A stretch of DNA of 64,000 nt from contig NZ_CP016793.1 in NCBI RefSeq assembly GCF_001701025.1, positions 5,580,001 to 5,644,000 of the forward strand, given 5' to 3'. This stretch comes from Lentzea guizhouensis. Its GTDB lineage: Bacteria; Actinomycetota; Actinomycetes; Mycobacteriales; Pseudonocardiaceae. The notes below the pieces were generated by a model. That model was not told the DNA's origin and searched no databases. It saw nothing but the letters and a program-made list of their open reading frames with translations. Shown here one piece after another: positions 19,939 to 28,286 of the stretch. Numbering within the stretch: the first letter of the stretch is position 1; each line of letters begins with the position of its first letter. The translations under genes and the position numbers were made by a program.

Positions 19939-20592
19939 TCAGGAAACGACCTTGGTGAGCAGGTCCTCGACGCACGGGTCGTCGAGCGACTCGACGATGC
20001 ACCGCCACAGCGAGAGGTTCACCTCGGCCCACTTGGTGTAGGTGGCGGCGGCTTCGTCGTCGTAGAAGTAGTAGCCGTCGTCGGCCTTGCCCACCTGCTC
20101 GCCCACGATCTTGTACGCGAGCTCCCGCAGGGTGATGCCGTTCTCCTGCAGATACTTGTGCGCGAGGACCACCGGTGTCACCGGCAGCGCCTTGAACAGC
20201 GTGTCCGCGTCCGACAGCGCTTGTGCCTCAAGAGAGATGTCACGGTGACGGGTGCGCATCTCCGCCTCGACGACGATGCGTTCGACCCACTCGATGTCAC
20301 CGATGCAGACACCGGAGACGAACAGCACTTTCCGCCGCAACGCCTCGCCGTCGGTCGGCAGCGAGTTGCGGCGGACCATGTAGTTGAGGTCGTGCACCAG
20401 TGCGGCCACCTCGACGACATCGGCCGCGGCGCCGTTGCGGCCGGCGAAGTGCACGGCCTTGTCCCGGACGAAGCTCACGTGGTGCCAGCCGTGGAACTGC
20501 AACTTGGCCGCCAGGTCCTCGCACAGCCGCCGCACCCGTTGCTCCACGTCCGCTATGACAGATCTGGGAATCGTCGTGCGCGTACGCATCAT
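19939..20592 (-). CDS. HD-domain metal-dependent phosphohydrolase-like protein
   Basis: A 217-residue single-domain protein. The metal-binding HD set is visible: His in FHGWHHVSFV, the HD pair in AALVHDLNYMV, further His in ARMRTRHRD-like context (MRTRHRD) and a distal Asp in ALSDADTLFK. Two adjacent ATG codons follow AGGAGG; the first (20592) is given. It is the last gene of a three-gene minus-strand set with the cupin protein (48 bases away) and a membrane protein. HD proteins often act on nucleotides, but the substrate here is unknown. Seven bases separate its stop from the CHAT-like gene's stop. Confidence 0.75.
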   Translation of the reverse strand: MMRTRTTIPRSVIADVEQRVRRLCEDLAAKLQFHGWHHVSFVRDKAVHFAGRNGAAADVVEVAALVHDLNYMVRRNSLPTDGEALRRKVLFVSGVCIGDIEWVERIVVEAEMRTRHRDISLEAQALSDADTLFKALPVTPVVLAHKYLQENGITLRELAYKIVGEQVGKADDGYYFYDDEAAATYTKWAEVNLSLWRCIVESLDDPCVEDLLTKVVS

Positions 20593-20640
20593 CAGCCCTC
20601 CTGACCAGGTGGGCTGATGGTATGCGCGCCGCGGGGGCTC

Positions 20641-21288
20641 TCAGAGGTTGTTCGTCAGATCCTCCAGACGTTCCTCGACCGGCACGTGCCGATGGCTGAC
20701 ACCGGTGTCCGGGTCGTAGCTGAGGCTCCACGGCGTGACGGCGCGCGACTTGACGAGGAACGTCATCGTGCCGTCGGCCGCGCGTGGGATCCGGTGGAAC
20801 TCGTGCGCGAGCAGCGTGCCCGTGGTGCCCGCGACGCATTGAGTGCGCTTGGTCAGCTCGGTGCTGATGATCGTGCGTCCGCCCACACCGAGCCGCGCGT
20901 CGAAACGTTCGTGCAGGTAGGCGCCGCTCAGAATGGTCGTGCAGAAGTGGTAGCGGTGGTTGTGCACCGAGTCCGCGTACCCCGTGCGCCAGTCCGCGAG
21001 CGGCTTGTACTCGTGCAACCAGAACGTGAACTGCTCACCCGGCTCGTCTCTCAGGCACCACGCGAAGTGGGTCGTCGTCTCCCGCGAGTGCGCGATCACC
21101 CACGTGGCCTGCTGCGGTGTGAGCCCGTCCAGATGTGCGCGCAGCTCCTTGCGCAGCTCCGGCCGCGCCGCCCACTCGCGGAACCACCCGCCGACCTCGG
21201 CCCAGTGGTCGACCACGGGGAAGTCGGCGCGCTTGACCCGAGCGGTGAGCTCGTCGAGCGCGGACACCCCGGTGAACTCGGCTAGCAA
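20641..21288 (-). CDS. Cupin-fold protein (cysteine-dioxygenase-like)
   Basis: A 215-residue protein. The first cupin motif is visible in ADSVHNHRYHFCTTILSGAY (His pair) and the second in GTLLAHEFHRIP, consistent with one bound metal as in cysteine-dioxygenase-type thiol oxygenases, though the family match is loose. The start is read as TTG at 21288 because GAGGAG lies ten bases upstream; a GTG a few codons later is possible. The stop of the preceding membrane-protein gene is six bases away, so the two form one operon. The substrate is unknown. Confidence 0.6.
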   Translation of the reverse strand: MLAEFTGVSALDELTARVKRADFPVVDHWAEVGGWFREWAARPELRKELRAHLDGLTPQQATWVIAHSRETTTHFAWCLRDEPGEQFTFWLHEYKPLADWRTGYADSVHNHRYHFCTTILSGAYLHERFDARLGVGGRTIISTELTKRTQCVAGTTGTLLAHEFHRIPRAADGTMTFLVKSRAVTPWSLSYDPDTGVSHRHVPVEERLEDLTNNL

Positions 21289-21294
21289 GATCGA

Positions 21295-22320
21295 TCAGCT
21301 CCTCAACTGAGCGGACGCGGAGAATTCGCGGCGGAATGCGTGGAACTTCTCTTCGAGCTCCCGGCACCCGTCGTCGGTGAGTGGTGTTCCGGTGACCTTC
21401 TCGAACAACGCCAGGAAGTCGTTCCTCGACGTGGCCGGTGTGATGACGAAGTGGTACCCGGCCTTGGAGCCGCTGATCCGCAGGAACTCCGCGCGTTCCA
21501 TCGCGTAGAGGAACGAGCTCTCGGTGAACCGCAGCGTCCTCGGGTACGGCCTGAGCACTCCCGCGGTGTTGCTGTACAACGTGAGCCAAGCGCTGTCGTC
21601 GAACAACTCGAGGCGGTCGAGCGGCGGATCCGAAACGATGGTGACGTCGATTCTGGTGCACCTGCTCCTGGCCGCGTACAGCCCGAAGAGTCCAATTCGG
21701 ATCTGCTCCTTCAGCCTTTTCTGGATCTCCTCGTAGTCGCCGTCGGCGCCTTCGCCCCGCAACAGGTACCTGGCCCGCCCGCTGATCGCGTTGGCGTCGC
21801 GCGGGTCGGCCAGCACGGCCCTGAGCTCGCATTCCGTCTGGGAGAGCAGCACCCGCCCGGCCGCGTACCTGCCCGCGAACCCGCGGAAGCAGTACAGCCG
21901 CGTCCGCTCCAGGTCCTGCATCATGAGCTGGTTGAACACCGGGTCCGGTCTGGCCGTCGGCTCGAACACGTGACTGGGGAAGAACTCCCGGTCGAGCGCC
22001 CGGTACTCCTCGCTGAGCTCTTTCAACGCTTTGCGGCTCTCTTCGACCACCGGCGTGAGCAGCGCCTTTTGCGCGGCCTGGGAAGTGATCAACGTCTGCG
22101 TGAAGCTCACCACCGCCGATATGAGCGTTCCGGTGCCGACCGACGTCAAGAAGTTCCGCGCCGTACCGGGATCCATTTGGCTGGAAATGGCCAAAGTGGA
22201 CCCCGACGTCACCACGAGTATGAGGAGGAGCAACCCGGTCCGAGTCCAGAACAACTCCTGGATCAGGTTGCTGCGGATGCCTCCGGCCTCCGCGGACACG
22301 TGTCCCACCTCCTGGGTCAC
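21295..22320 (-). CDS. Two-TM membrane protein with cytoplasmic domain, unknown function
   Basis: A 341-residue protein I do not recognise. Two hydrophobic segments lie near residues 27-46 (TGLLLLILVVTSGSTLAI) and 60-80 (SVGTGTLISAVVSFTQTLI). The remaining 260 residues are soluble: a charged helical stretch, then a mixed alpha/beta domain (RCTRIDVTIVSDPPLDRLEL, WLTLYSNTAGV, FLYAMERAEFLRI). The shape, membrane hairpin plus large cytosolic part, resembles 2TM effectors and sensors of some immune modules. It is the first gene of the operon with the cupin and HD genes. Confidence 0.6.
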   Translation of the reverse strand: MTQEVGHVSAEAGGIRSNLIQELFWTRTGLLLLILVVTSGSTLAISSQMDPGTARNFLTSVGTGTLISAVVSFTQTLITSQAAQKALLTPVVEESRKALKELSEEYRALDREFFPSHVFEPTARPDPVFNQLMMQDLERTRLYCFRGFAGRYAAGRVLLSQTECELRAVLADPRDANAISGRARYLLRGEGADGDYEEIQKRLKEQIRIGLFGLYAARSRCTRIDVTIVSDPPLDRLELFDDSAWLTLYSNTAGVLRPYPRTLRFTESSFLYAMERAEFLRISGSKAGYHFVITPATSRNDFLALFEKVTGTPLTDDGCRELEEKFHAFRREFSASAQLRS

Positions 22321-23007
22321 CTCAATGGCCGCTACCCGAACGGACGAATGCTCTCAGTGTCCGATCAAGTGCGCGGAGTTACTGTACGCGTCGGTCAAAA
22401 GATAAGGAAGCTGCTATTCGTGCGACATTTCCAACCGGAATAACCGCCCTTGACGCGGTACGCCGGCCCGCATCCGTGCACACCGGTGACACGGCGTCGC
22501 CACGCTTCGTCCCCGAGTCGGATGAGGGTGACCCACCCACCCGAACGCACCTGTGGGGCGGTGGTGGCGGGTGAGGGGAGGCCGAGCGGAGCAACCGGCA
22601 CGGCCGGGCGTCGGCCGGTGGGTTGGGGTCACGGCAAGGGGGCGTGGCGGGCGCGTTCGGCGGAGGTGGACCCGGTTGGGCGGAGGTGGACCCGGTTGGG
22701 CGGAGGTGGACCCGGCTGGGCGGCGGACCGCTCGGTGGTGGCGAGCCCGGCTTGGCGGCTGGCTCGGTTGGGCGGTGGCGGACCCAGTTGGGCGGTGGCG
22801 GACCGCGCTCGGTGGCAGGAGGGCGGACCTGGCTCGGCGAGTGGGCTCGGTGGCGGGTGGCGCGGTGCGTTTCGATGACGCGGCCCGGCTCGCGGTGGCG
22901 AGAGGGCTGGTGGCGGTGGGGCGGCGTGGCGCGCGACGAGGCGTGATCACGGAAGCCCACCTGGCCTGCTACACCCCGCTCACACCGCCCCCCATAAGCT
23001 CCCCGCC
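22321..23007. other. Intergenic region with GC-rich minisatellite, no supported gene
   Basis: This 687-base gap lies between the 2TM gene start and the FKBP gene. The first part (22321-22440) probably holds the promoter of the minus-strand operon. From about 22540 the sequence is G-rich on the plus strand and repetitive, with a clear 20-base tandem block and more diverged copies up to about 22850. Open frames across it encode only Pro/Arg- or Gly-rich low-complexity peptides and I do not call them genes. Confidence 0.6.
22660..22719. repeat. 20-bp tandem repeat, 3 copies
   Basis: Three head-to-tail copies of a 20-base unit beginning GCGGAGGTGGACCCGG; the third differs by one base. Degenerate relatives of the unit continue to about 22830. 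Confidence 0.9.
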
Positions 23008-23511
23008 ATGCGCAACATCCTGCTCATCGCGTCCCTCGCTCTGGCCACGACCGCCCTGACGGCCTGTGGCAGCGAGCAGCAGCCCGCCGCCGGCGGTCCG
23101 TGCAAGGCCGACGACTTCAAGGTCACCGGCGACTTCGGTGCGGCGCCCAAGGTCGAGATCCCGGCGTGCAAGCCCACCGATGAGCTGATCATCAAGGACC
23201 TCGTGCCCGGGACCGGTGCCGAGGTGAAGACGGGGACGACGGCCTCGGTGAACTACCAGCTCACGACGTTCAGCGACAAGAAGGTGCTGGACAGCTCGTT
23301 CGAGCGCGGGGAGCCGTTCGACGTGGAGAACGTCGGGCAGGCGCCGGTCATCGACGGCTGGAACGAAGGCATCGTCGGTTTGAAGGAGAAGGGGCGCCGG
23401 CTGCTCATCGTGCCGCCGGCCAAGGGGTACGGGCAGGGCGGCAACGGCATCAAGCCGAACGAGACGCTCGTCTTCGTGATCGACGGCGTGAAGGTCACCG
23501 CCGCGCAGTAG
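23008..23511 (+). CDS. FKBP-type peptidyl-prolyl isomerase, lipoprotein
   Basis: A 167-residue exported prolyl isomerase. The signal peptide ends in the lipobox LTAC, so the mature protein is a lipoprotein with acylated Cys at about residue 20. The FKBP fold follows from about residue 60: DLVPGTGAEVKTG, VNYQLTTFSDKKVLDSSFERGEPF, APVIDGWNEGIVGLKEKGRRLLIVPPAKGYG and NETLVFVIDGVKV. It assists folding of secreted proteins. Monocistronic, with a strong hairpin after the stop. Confidence 0.93.
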   Translation: MRNILLIASLALATTALTACGSEQQPAAGGPCKADDFKVTGDFGAAPKVEIPACKPTDELIIKDLVPGTGAEVKTGTTASVNYQLTTFSDKKVLDSSFERGEPFDVENVGQAPVIDGWNEGIVGLKEKGRRLLIVPPAKGYGQGGNGIKPNETLVFVIDGVKVTAAQ

Positions 23512-23519
23512 TCGCGGAG

Positions 23520-23572
23520 CGCACGCGGGGAGCTTTCGTGCACCAGAAGCGCACGATAGCTCCCCGCGTGCG
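23520..23572. terminator. Bidirectional hairpin between convergent genes
   Basis: A 15-bp perfect inverted repeat (23520-23534 with 23558-23572), with a further 6-bp inner stem (23536-23541 with 23551-23556). It lies between the convergent FKBP and quinone reductase genes. A related hairpin with the same ACGCGGGG arm and TTTCGT loop edge lies at 34849-34899. Confidence 0.85.
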
Positions 23573-23578
23573 GTCGGA

Positions 23579-24520
23579 TCAGGGCAGGAGCAGCAGCTTG
23601 CCGGTGGTGCGGCGGGACTGCAGGTCGGTGTGCGCCTGCGCGGCCTCCGCCAGCGGGTAGCGGCCGCCGATGCGCACCGACAGCGCGCCGGACGTGATGG
23701 CGGAGAACAGGTCCGATGCCCGCCACTCGAACTCGGCGCGGTCCAGCAGGTAGGCGCCGGTCGACGGACGGGTCAGGAACACCGAGCCGGCGGCGTTGAG
23801 GCGCTGCGGGTCCACCGGCGGGACCGGGCCGGACGACGCGCCGAACAGCACCAGCATGCCGCGCGGCTTCAACGACGCCAGCGACTGGTCGAACGTGTCG
23901 GCGCCGACGCCGTCGTAGACCACGTCGACCTTGTCGATCCGCGCGGCGAAGTCGCCGTAGCGCAGCACCTCGTCCGCACCGGCCTCCCGGGCCAGCGCCT
24001 CCTTCTCGTCGGTCGACACCGTGCCGATCACGTGCGCGCCGAACGACTTCGCCCACTGCGTCAGCAACAGCCCGACACCGCCGGCCGCCGCGTGCACCAG
24101 CACTCGGTCACCGGACTTCACGGCGTACGTCGAGTGCACCAGGTAGTGCGCGGTGATGCCCTGCAGCAGCGCGCCCGCGGCGACCTCGACGTCCAGCCCG
24201 TCAGGCACCCGCACGGCGGACGCGGCCGGCACCACGACCTCCGTCGCGTAGCTGCCCAGCACCGACATCCACGCCACCCGGTCGCCGGCCGCGAAGTCCG
24301 GCGACCCGGACGCGATCACCTCGCCGGCGCCCTCCAGGCCCAGCGCGGTCGGCAGCGGCACGGGGTAGAGGCCGCTGCGCTGGTAGGTGTCGATGTAGTT
24401 GACGCCCGCCGCGCCCACCCGCACCAGCAGCTCGCCGTCCCCCGGTGTGCGCGCCTCCACGTCGGTGAGCTCGAGCACCTCCGGACCACCGGCCGCGCGC
24501 GCCACCACTGCCTTGGGCAT
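23579..24520 (-). CDS. NADPH:quinone oxidoreductase (zinc-independent MDR family)
   Basis: A 313-residue medium-chain reductase. Typical blocks: GVNYIDTYQRSGLYPVPLPT near residue 40, GLEGAGEV, the quinone-reductase helix LLQGITAHYLVHSTY and the nucleotide-binding AAAGGVGLLLTQWAK around residue 145. The zinc ligands of alcohol dehydrogenases are absent, as expected for quinone reductases. It reduces quinones or enones with NADPH. It appears to be transcribed alone and ends at the hairpin at 23520-23572. Confidence 0.9.
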   Translation of the reverse strand: MPKAVVARAAGGPEVLELTDVEARTPGDGELLVRVGAAGVNYIDTYQRSGLYPVPLPTALGLEGAGEVIASGSPDFAAGDRVAWMSVLGSYATEVVVPAASAVRVPDGLDVEVAAGALLQGITAHYLVHSTYAVKSGDRVLVHAAAGGVGLLLTQWAKSFGAHVIGTVSTDEKEALAREAGADEVLRYGDFAARIDKVDVVYDGVGADTFDQSLASLKPRGMLVLFGASSGPVPPVDPQRLNAAGSVFLTRPSTGAYLLDRAEFEWRASDLFSAITSGALSVRIGGRYPLAEAAQAHTDLQSRRTTGKLLLLP

Positions 24521-24629
24521 GTGTCCTCCTAGATCGACTCAACCCGGACAACCGCGGGCCGCGATCCGATGTTCCCGCTCCCGGCCAGTGGGGAGCAAAA
24601 GAACCGGGAGGTCCCTCGCCCCGGTCTTG

Positions 24630-26216
24630 TCACTCCTCGCCGAGCGCCACCCGGCGCGCGATCCCGAGCGGCAACGCGCCCGACCCGGCGATCCGGTCGT
24701 GGAACTCGCGCAGCGTCCCCAGCCCCGCGGCCAGGTAGTCCTCGCGGATCGCGTCGATCTCCAGCGCACCGGTCAGGTACGACGGTGCCTGCGTCGGCCG
24801 CGAGCAGTACCGGCGCACCTCGCCCACCGCGGTGCCGGGCGTCAACGCCGTGCGCGCCACCATGAACGACTCCGCCTCGTCGGGCGTCATGTCGCCGCAG
24901 TGCAACGCCGTGTCCACGACCATCCGCGCCGCACGGAACAGCCGTGCCTCCACGTGTCCCATCACCGTGGCCGGCGTCTTGTAGTGACCGACCGAGCGCA
25001 GCAGCTTCTCCGCGTACAACGCCCAGCCCTCGGAGAAGTACGGCGTGCGGAAGACCCAGCGCAACGGGTGCGCGTCACCCTGCGCCGCCACCCAGGACGC
25101 GTGCCAGTGGTGGCCGGGGTAGGCCTCGTGCACCGAGATCGTCGGCAGCTGCGGCCGCGCGTTGGTGCGCAGCCGCTGCGTGACGTCGACGTCGGACGCG
25201 CCGTCCGGGGTGAACGGCACGAAGAAGTGGCCGACCCGGCCCGCGGTCATCGCCGGCGGGCCGACGTAGCTCGCCACCGCCAGCACCGCGCGGTGGAACG
25301 GCGGCGACGGCACCACCCGGCACTCTTCGCCCTCGGGCAACGTCACCAGCTCGTGCTCGACCAGCGCCGCCCGCGCCCGTGCCGTCTCCGCCTCGTACTC
25401 CGCGCGCATCGCCTCCAGCGTCGGCGGGTGGTCGTCCTGCAGCGAGCTCATCACCGCGCGCCAGTCCGGTGCGCCCGCCAGCTCGACGAGCTCGGCCTCC
25501 AGCGCCGCGTACGCGTCCTGGCCGCGCTGGTGCAGCTCCGGCGCGCCGTAGCCGAGCATCTCCTTGTCCTGCAACAGGGTCGAGTACAGCTTCTCGCCCA
25601 TCCGCCAGTCGCCGGTGGCGCGCAGGGCGAAGTCCTCCAGGAACGCCGCGAACCGGTCGAACGCCTCCGCCGCCGGGCCCGCCGCCTCGACCAGCTTCGC
25701 GCGCAGCTGGGGTGTGGACGCCTCCCGCGGCAGCGAGTCCAGGACGAACGCCCGTCCCGTCCGCGCCTGGCCGAGGCTGAGCTGCACGACCAGCGGCGCG
25801 GCCAGTGCCGGGTCGAGGTTGTGCTCGGCGGCCGCCAGCACCGACGGCACCTCGCGCAGCTTCGCGCACACGGCGTCGACGAGCTCGTCCTCCGGCAGCA
25901 ACCGGTGCAGGAACGGCAGCAGCAGGCCGAAGAACAGCATCCCCGTGTAGGTCTGCGGGTCACGCCGCCACGCGGGCCACGTCTCCATCGCGAGCTCACC
26001 GCGCAGCACGGACAGCACCAGGTCGCGGTCGACCGACACCGGCTCCCGCTCCAGCTTCGCGAGCCACGCCGCGTTCTCCCTGGCCCTGCTCTCGAACGCC
26101 GCGGCCGAGTGGTCGCCGAACGTCGAGTAGTGCGGCAGCGACCCGACCCCCGCCGCGTGGGACGGGTGGTGGTCGAAGTACCACGAGAGGTAGGACGTGA
26201 GCGTGTCGGTGGTCAC
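24630..26216 (-). CDS. DUF885 family protein (metallopeptidase-like)
   Basis: A 528-residue protein of the DUF885 family. The metal-binding signature TISVHEAYPGHHWH lies near residue 365, followed by the downstream Glu box FSEGWALYAEKLL, the arrangement used by HExxH-type carboxypeptidases. Repeated helical stretches fill the rest. No signal peptide is visible, so it acts in the cytoplasm. The GTG start at 26216 is followed by MTTDTLTSYLSWYF-like family sequence. Members are annotated as putative peptidases or amine oxidases; the true substrate is unknown. Confidence 0.87.
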   Translation of the reverse strand: MTTDTLTSYLSWYFDHHPSHAAGVGSLPHYSTFGDHSAAAFESRARENAAWLAKLEREPVSVDRDLVLSVLRGELAMETWPAWRRDPQTYTGMLFFGLLLPFLHRLLPEDELVDAVCAKLREVPSVLAAAEHNLDPALAAPLVVQLSLGQARTGRAFVLDSLPREASTPQLRAKLVEAAGPAAEAFDRFAAFLEDFALRATGDWRMGEKLYSTLLQDKEMLGYGAPELHQRGQDAYAALEAELVELAGAPDWRAVMSSLQDDHPPTLEAMRAEYEAETARARAALVEHELVTLPEGEECRVVPSPPFHRAVLAVASYVGPPAMTAGRVGHFFVPFTPDGASDVDVTQRLRTNARPQLPTISVHEAYPGHHWHASWVAAQGDAHPLRWVFRTPYFSEGWALYAEKLLRSVGHYKTPATVMGHVEARLFRAARMVVDTALHCGDMTPDEAESFMVARTALTPGTAVGEVRRYCSRPTQAPSYLTGALEIDAIREDYLAAGLGTLREFHDRIAGSGALPLGIARRVALGEE

Positions 26217-26253
26217 CCGTCCGAAGTTACCTGCTGGTTTTAGAGTGTGTGAC

Positions 26254-26544
26254 GTGTCTGATCAAACCGTGCAGAAGCGCATCGCCGAGTTCGTGAAGGC
26301 CCACGGTAGGCCTGACCAGGCCGTTCGCGCGGTCGTCGAGCCGATCGGCCGGGCCGGTGCCCGGATCGTGCTCGTCGGCGCCGACGGTGCCATGGGCGAC
26401 GTGATCACCGGCGACGTCGAGAGCGCCACCACCGCTGTCGAGGCGGCCGAGGGCGTTGAGCAGGCCGAATGGGACCGCGAGACGATCGCGGCCACGAAAA
26501 TCGGTTCCGCGCACCGCCGCAAGATGGCCAAGATGCAGTCGTGA
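26254..26544 (+). CDS. Small conserved hypothetical protein
   Basis: A 96-residue protein with a mixed alpha/beta pattern (RIVLVGADGAMGDVITGDV) and a basic C-terminus. I do not recognise a named family. The GTG at 26254 sits 8 bases after a good -10 box (TAGAGT, 26241-26246) and has no ribosome-binding site, so the message is probably leaderless. The stop overlaps the ATP-grasp gene by four bases (GTGA), so the two are translated together. It may be an accessory protein to that ligase; that is inference from coupling only. Confidence 0.7.
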   Translation: MSDQTVQKRIAEFVKAHGRPDQAVRAVVEPIGRAGARIVLVGADGAMGDVITGDVESATTAVEAAEGVEQAEWDRETIAATKIGSAHRRKMAKMQS

Positions 26545-27386
26545 AGGTCGTCCTGGTCTCCTGCCCGGCGCTGCCCAAGGGCGACGGTGACGACGACGCG
26601 CTGTTCGACGCGCTGGCCCGCGACGGCGTGGATGTGGCGTGGCAGGTGTGGGGCGGCCCCGTGGACGCCGACCTCGCCGTGCTGCGCGCGCCGTGGGACT
26701 ACCCTGAGCGGTTCGACGAGTTCCTGACCTGGTGCGACACCGTGCCCGCGCTCGCGAACCCGGCCGCGGTCGTCCGCTGGAACACCGACAAGTCCTACCT
26801 GGTCGAGCTGGCCGGGCGCGGGGTGCCGGTGGTGCCGACGTTCCTGGTGCGACCGGGGGAGACCCCGCGGTGGCCGGACGGCGAGTTCGTCGTGAAGCCG
26901 ACGATCGGCGCGGGATCGCGTGGTGCCGGCCGGTTCACCGACCACGACCTGGCGCTGGAGCACCTGCGCGCGCTGGGCAAGCCGGCGCTGGTGCAGCCCT
27001 ACCAGTCCAGTGTGGACTCCCGCGGCGAGACCGCGCTGGTGTTCTTCGCCGGTGAGTACTCGCACTCGTTCCACAAAGGACCGATGCTGCGGCCCGGCGG
27101 CGCGGGCTCCGACAACGGCCTGTACCTGCAGGAGGAGCTGGCGGGCATCGAACCGTCGGCGGCGCAGCTCGCGCTCGGCACCGCGGTGCTGGACGCGGCG
27201 GCCGACCTGCTGTCGTTGTCGCGCACGGACTTCCTCTACGCCCGCGTCGACGTCGTCGAGGGCGCGGACGGCTCCCCGTTGCTGCTGGAGCTGGAGCTCA
27301 CCGAGCCGACGCTCGGCTTCAAGCACACCGGCGAGGAAGCGGCGAACCGGATGAGCGCGGCGATCCGGGCAGCAGTCACCAAGTAG
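26541..27386 (+). CDS. ATP-grasp domain protein
   Basis: A 281-residue ATP-grasp ligase of the RimK/glutathione-synthetase type. The N-terminal subdomain has LRAPWDYPERFDEFLTWC; the ATP-binding core has NTDKSYLVELAGRGVPVVPT and EFVVKPTIGAGSRGAGRF; the metal/ATP acidic strand is LLLELELTEPTLGF. It joins a carboxylate to an amine or thiol using ATP, but the substrates are unknown. The GTG start overlaps the upstream small gene. No peptide precursor or transporter is next to it, so a RiPP role is not indicated. Confidence 0.82.
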   Translation: MKVVLVSCPALPKGDGDDDALFDALARDGVDVAWQVWGGPVDADLAVLRAPWDYPERFDEFLTWCDTVPALANPAAVVRWNTDKSYLVELAGRGVPVVPTFLVRPGETPRWPDGEFVVKPTIGAGSRGAGRFTDHDLALEHLRALGKPALVQPYQSSVDSRGETALVFFAGEYSHSFHKGPMLRPGGAGSDNGLYLQEELAGIEPSAAQLALGTAVLDAAADLLSLSRTDFLYARVDVVEGADGSPLLLELELTEPTLGFKHTGEEAANRMSAAIRAAVTK

Positions 27387-27411
27387 CGGTCACGTCGAAC
27401 TGGGGGATTCG

Positions 27412-28206
27412 GTGAAGGCAGACGTCAACGGCATCACGATCGGCTACGACGACGAGGGCACCAGCGACCACGTCCTGGTGCTCGTGCACGGCCACCCGTT
27501 CGACCGCACGATGTGGCGCCCGCAGGTCGAGCACTTCAGCGCACGCGGCTGGCGCGTCATCACGGCGGACCTGCGCGGCTACGGCGAGACCACCGTCGTC
27601 CCCGGCGTCACGCCGCTGTCGACGTTCGCGCGGGACGTCGTCGGCCTGCTCGACCACCTCGGCGTCGACCGGTTCGTGCTCGGCGGCCTCTCGATGGGCG
27701 GCCAGATCGTCCTGGAGGTCCAGCGCCTGTTCGGCGACCGGGTCCGCGGCCTCCTGCTCGCCGACACGTTCGCCCAGGCCGAGACGCCGGAGGGCAAGGT
27801 CGTCCGCAACGAGATGGCCGACCGGCTGCTGCGCGAGGGCATGTCCGGCTACGCGGACGAGGTGCTGACCAAGATGGTGGCGCCGCACAACGTCGAGGCA
27901 CTGCCCGAGGTCGCCGCACACGTCAGCGGGATGATGCACAACGCACCGCCCGAGGGCGCCGCGGCGGCGTTGCGCGGCCGGGCCGAACGCCCCGACTACA
28001 CCGACCTGCTGGGCACGATCGAGGTGCCGACCCTGGTGGTGGTCGGCAGTGACGACGAGTTCACCCCGGTGCGGGACGCCGAGTACATGCACGAACGCGT
28101 CCCCGGCTCGACTCTCGTCGTCGTGCACGGGGCCGCGCACATGCCCAACCTGGAACGCCCGGCCGCCTTCAACAAGGCGCTGGACGACCTGCTGCTGCAG
28201 GCCTGA
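27412..28206 (+). CDS. Alpha/beta-fold hydrolase
   Basis: A 264-residue alpha/beta hydrolase. LVHGHPFDRTMWRPQ gives the oxyanion-hole region, GLSMGGQ carries the nucleophile Ser near residue 97, VVVGSDDEFTPV the acid and VHGAAHMPNLE the catalytic His near residue 243. The GTG at 27412 follows GGGGGA. It lies 25 bases after the ATP-grasp gene and probably shares its transcript. The substrate is unknown. Confidence 0.88.
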   Translation: MKADVNGITIGYDDEGTSDHVLVLVHGHPFDRTMWRPQVEHFSARGWRVITADLRGYGETTVVPGVTPLSTFARDVVGLLDHLGVDRFVLGGLSMGGQIVLEVQRLFGDRVRGLLLADTFAQAETPEGKVVRNEMADRLLREGMSGYADEVLTKMVAPHNVEALPEVAAHVSGMMHNAPPEGAAAALRGRAERPDYTDLLGTIEVPTLVVVGSDDEFTPVRDAEYMHERVPGSTLVVVHGAAHMPNLERPAAFNKALDDLLLQA

Positions 28207-28227
28207 TCCACTTCGGGCCTGACCTGC

Positions 28228-28286
28228 TGGAGGCCTGAACTACTGGAGGCCTGAACTACTGGAGGCCTGAACTACTGGAGGCCTGA
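28228..28286. repeat. 16-bp tandem repeat, 3.7 copies
   Basis: Three perfect copies and one partial copy of TGGAGGCCTGAACTAC lie between the convergent hydrolase and symporter genes. Copies three and four run into the last codons of the symporter gene. Two degenerate copies lie just before them (28208-28227). Confidence 0.9.

Noticed and set aside
19939..22320. A CBASS-type cyclic-nucleotide defence operon
   Set aside because: No nucleotide cyclase, Cap2/Cap3 or known CBASS effector sequence is visible; only the general domain flavour fits.
22395..22601. A 68-codon minus-strand frame ending in a Cys/Gly-rich tail
   Set aside because: The C-terminal part looks less random than its surroundings, but it lacks a supported start and I know no family, so it is left out of the features.
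22379..22960. Proline-rich protein on the minus strand
   Set aside because: The composition arises from the 20-bp GC repeat; there is no ribosome-binding site or recognisable domain.
26254..28206. RiPP biosynthesis cluster around the ATP-grasp gene
   Set aside because: No precursor peptide, leader-binding domain or exporter is adjacent; the alpha/beta hydrolase alone is not enough.
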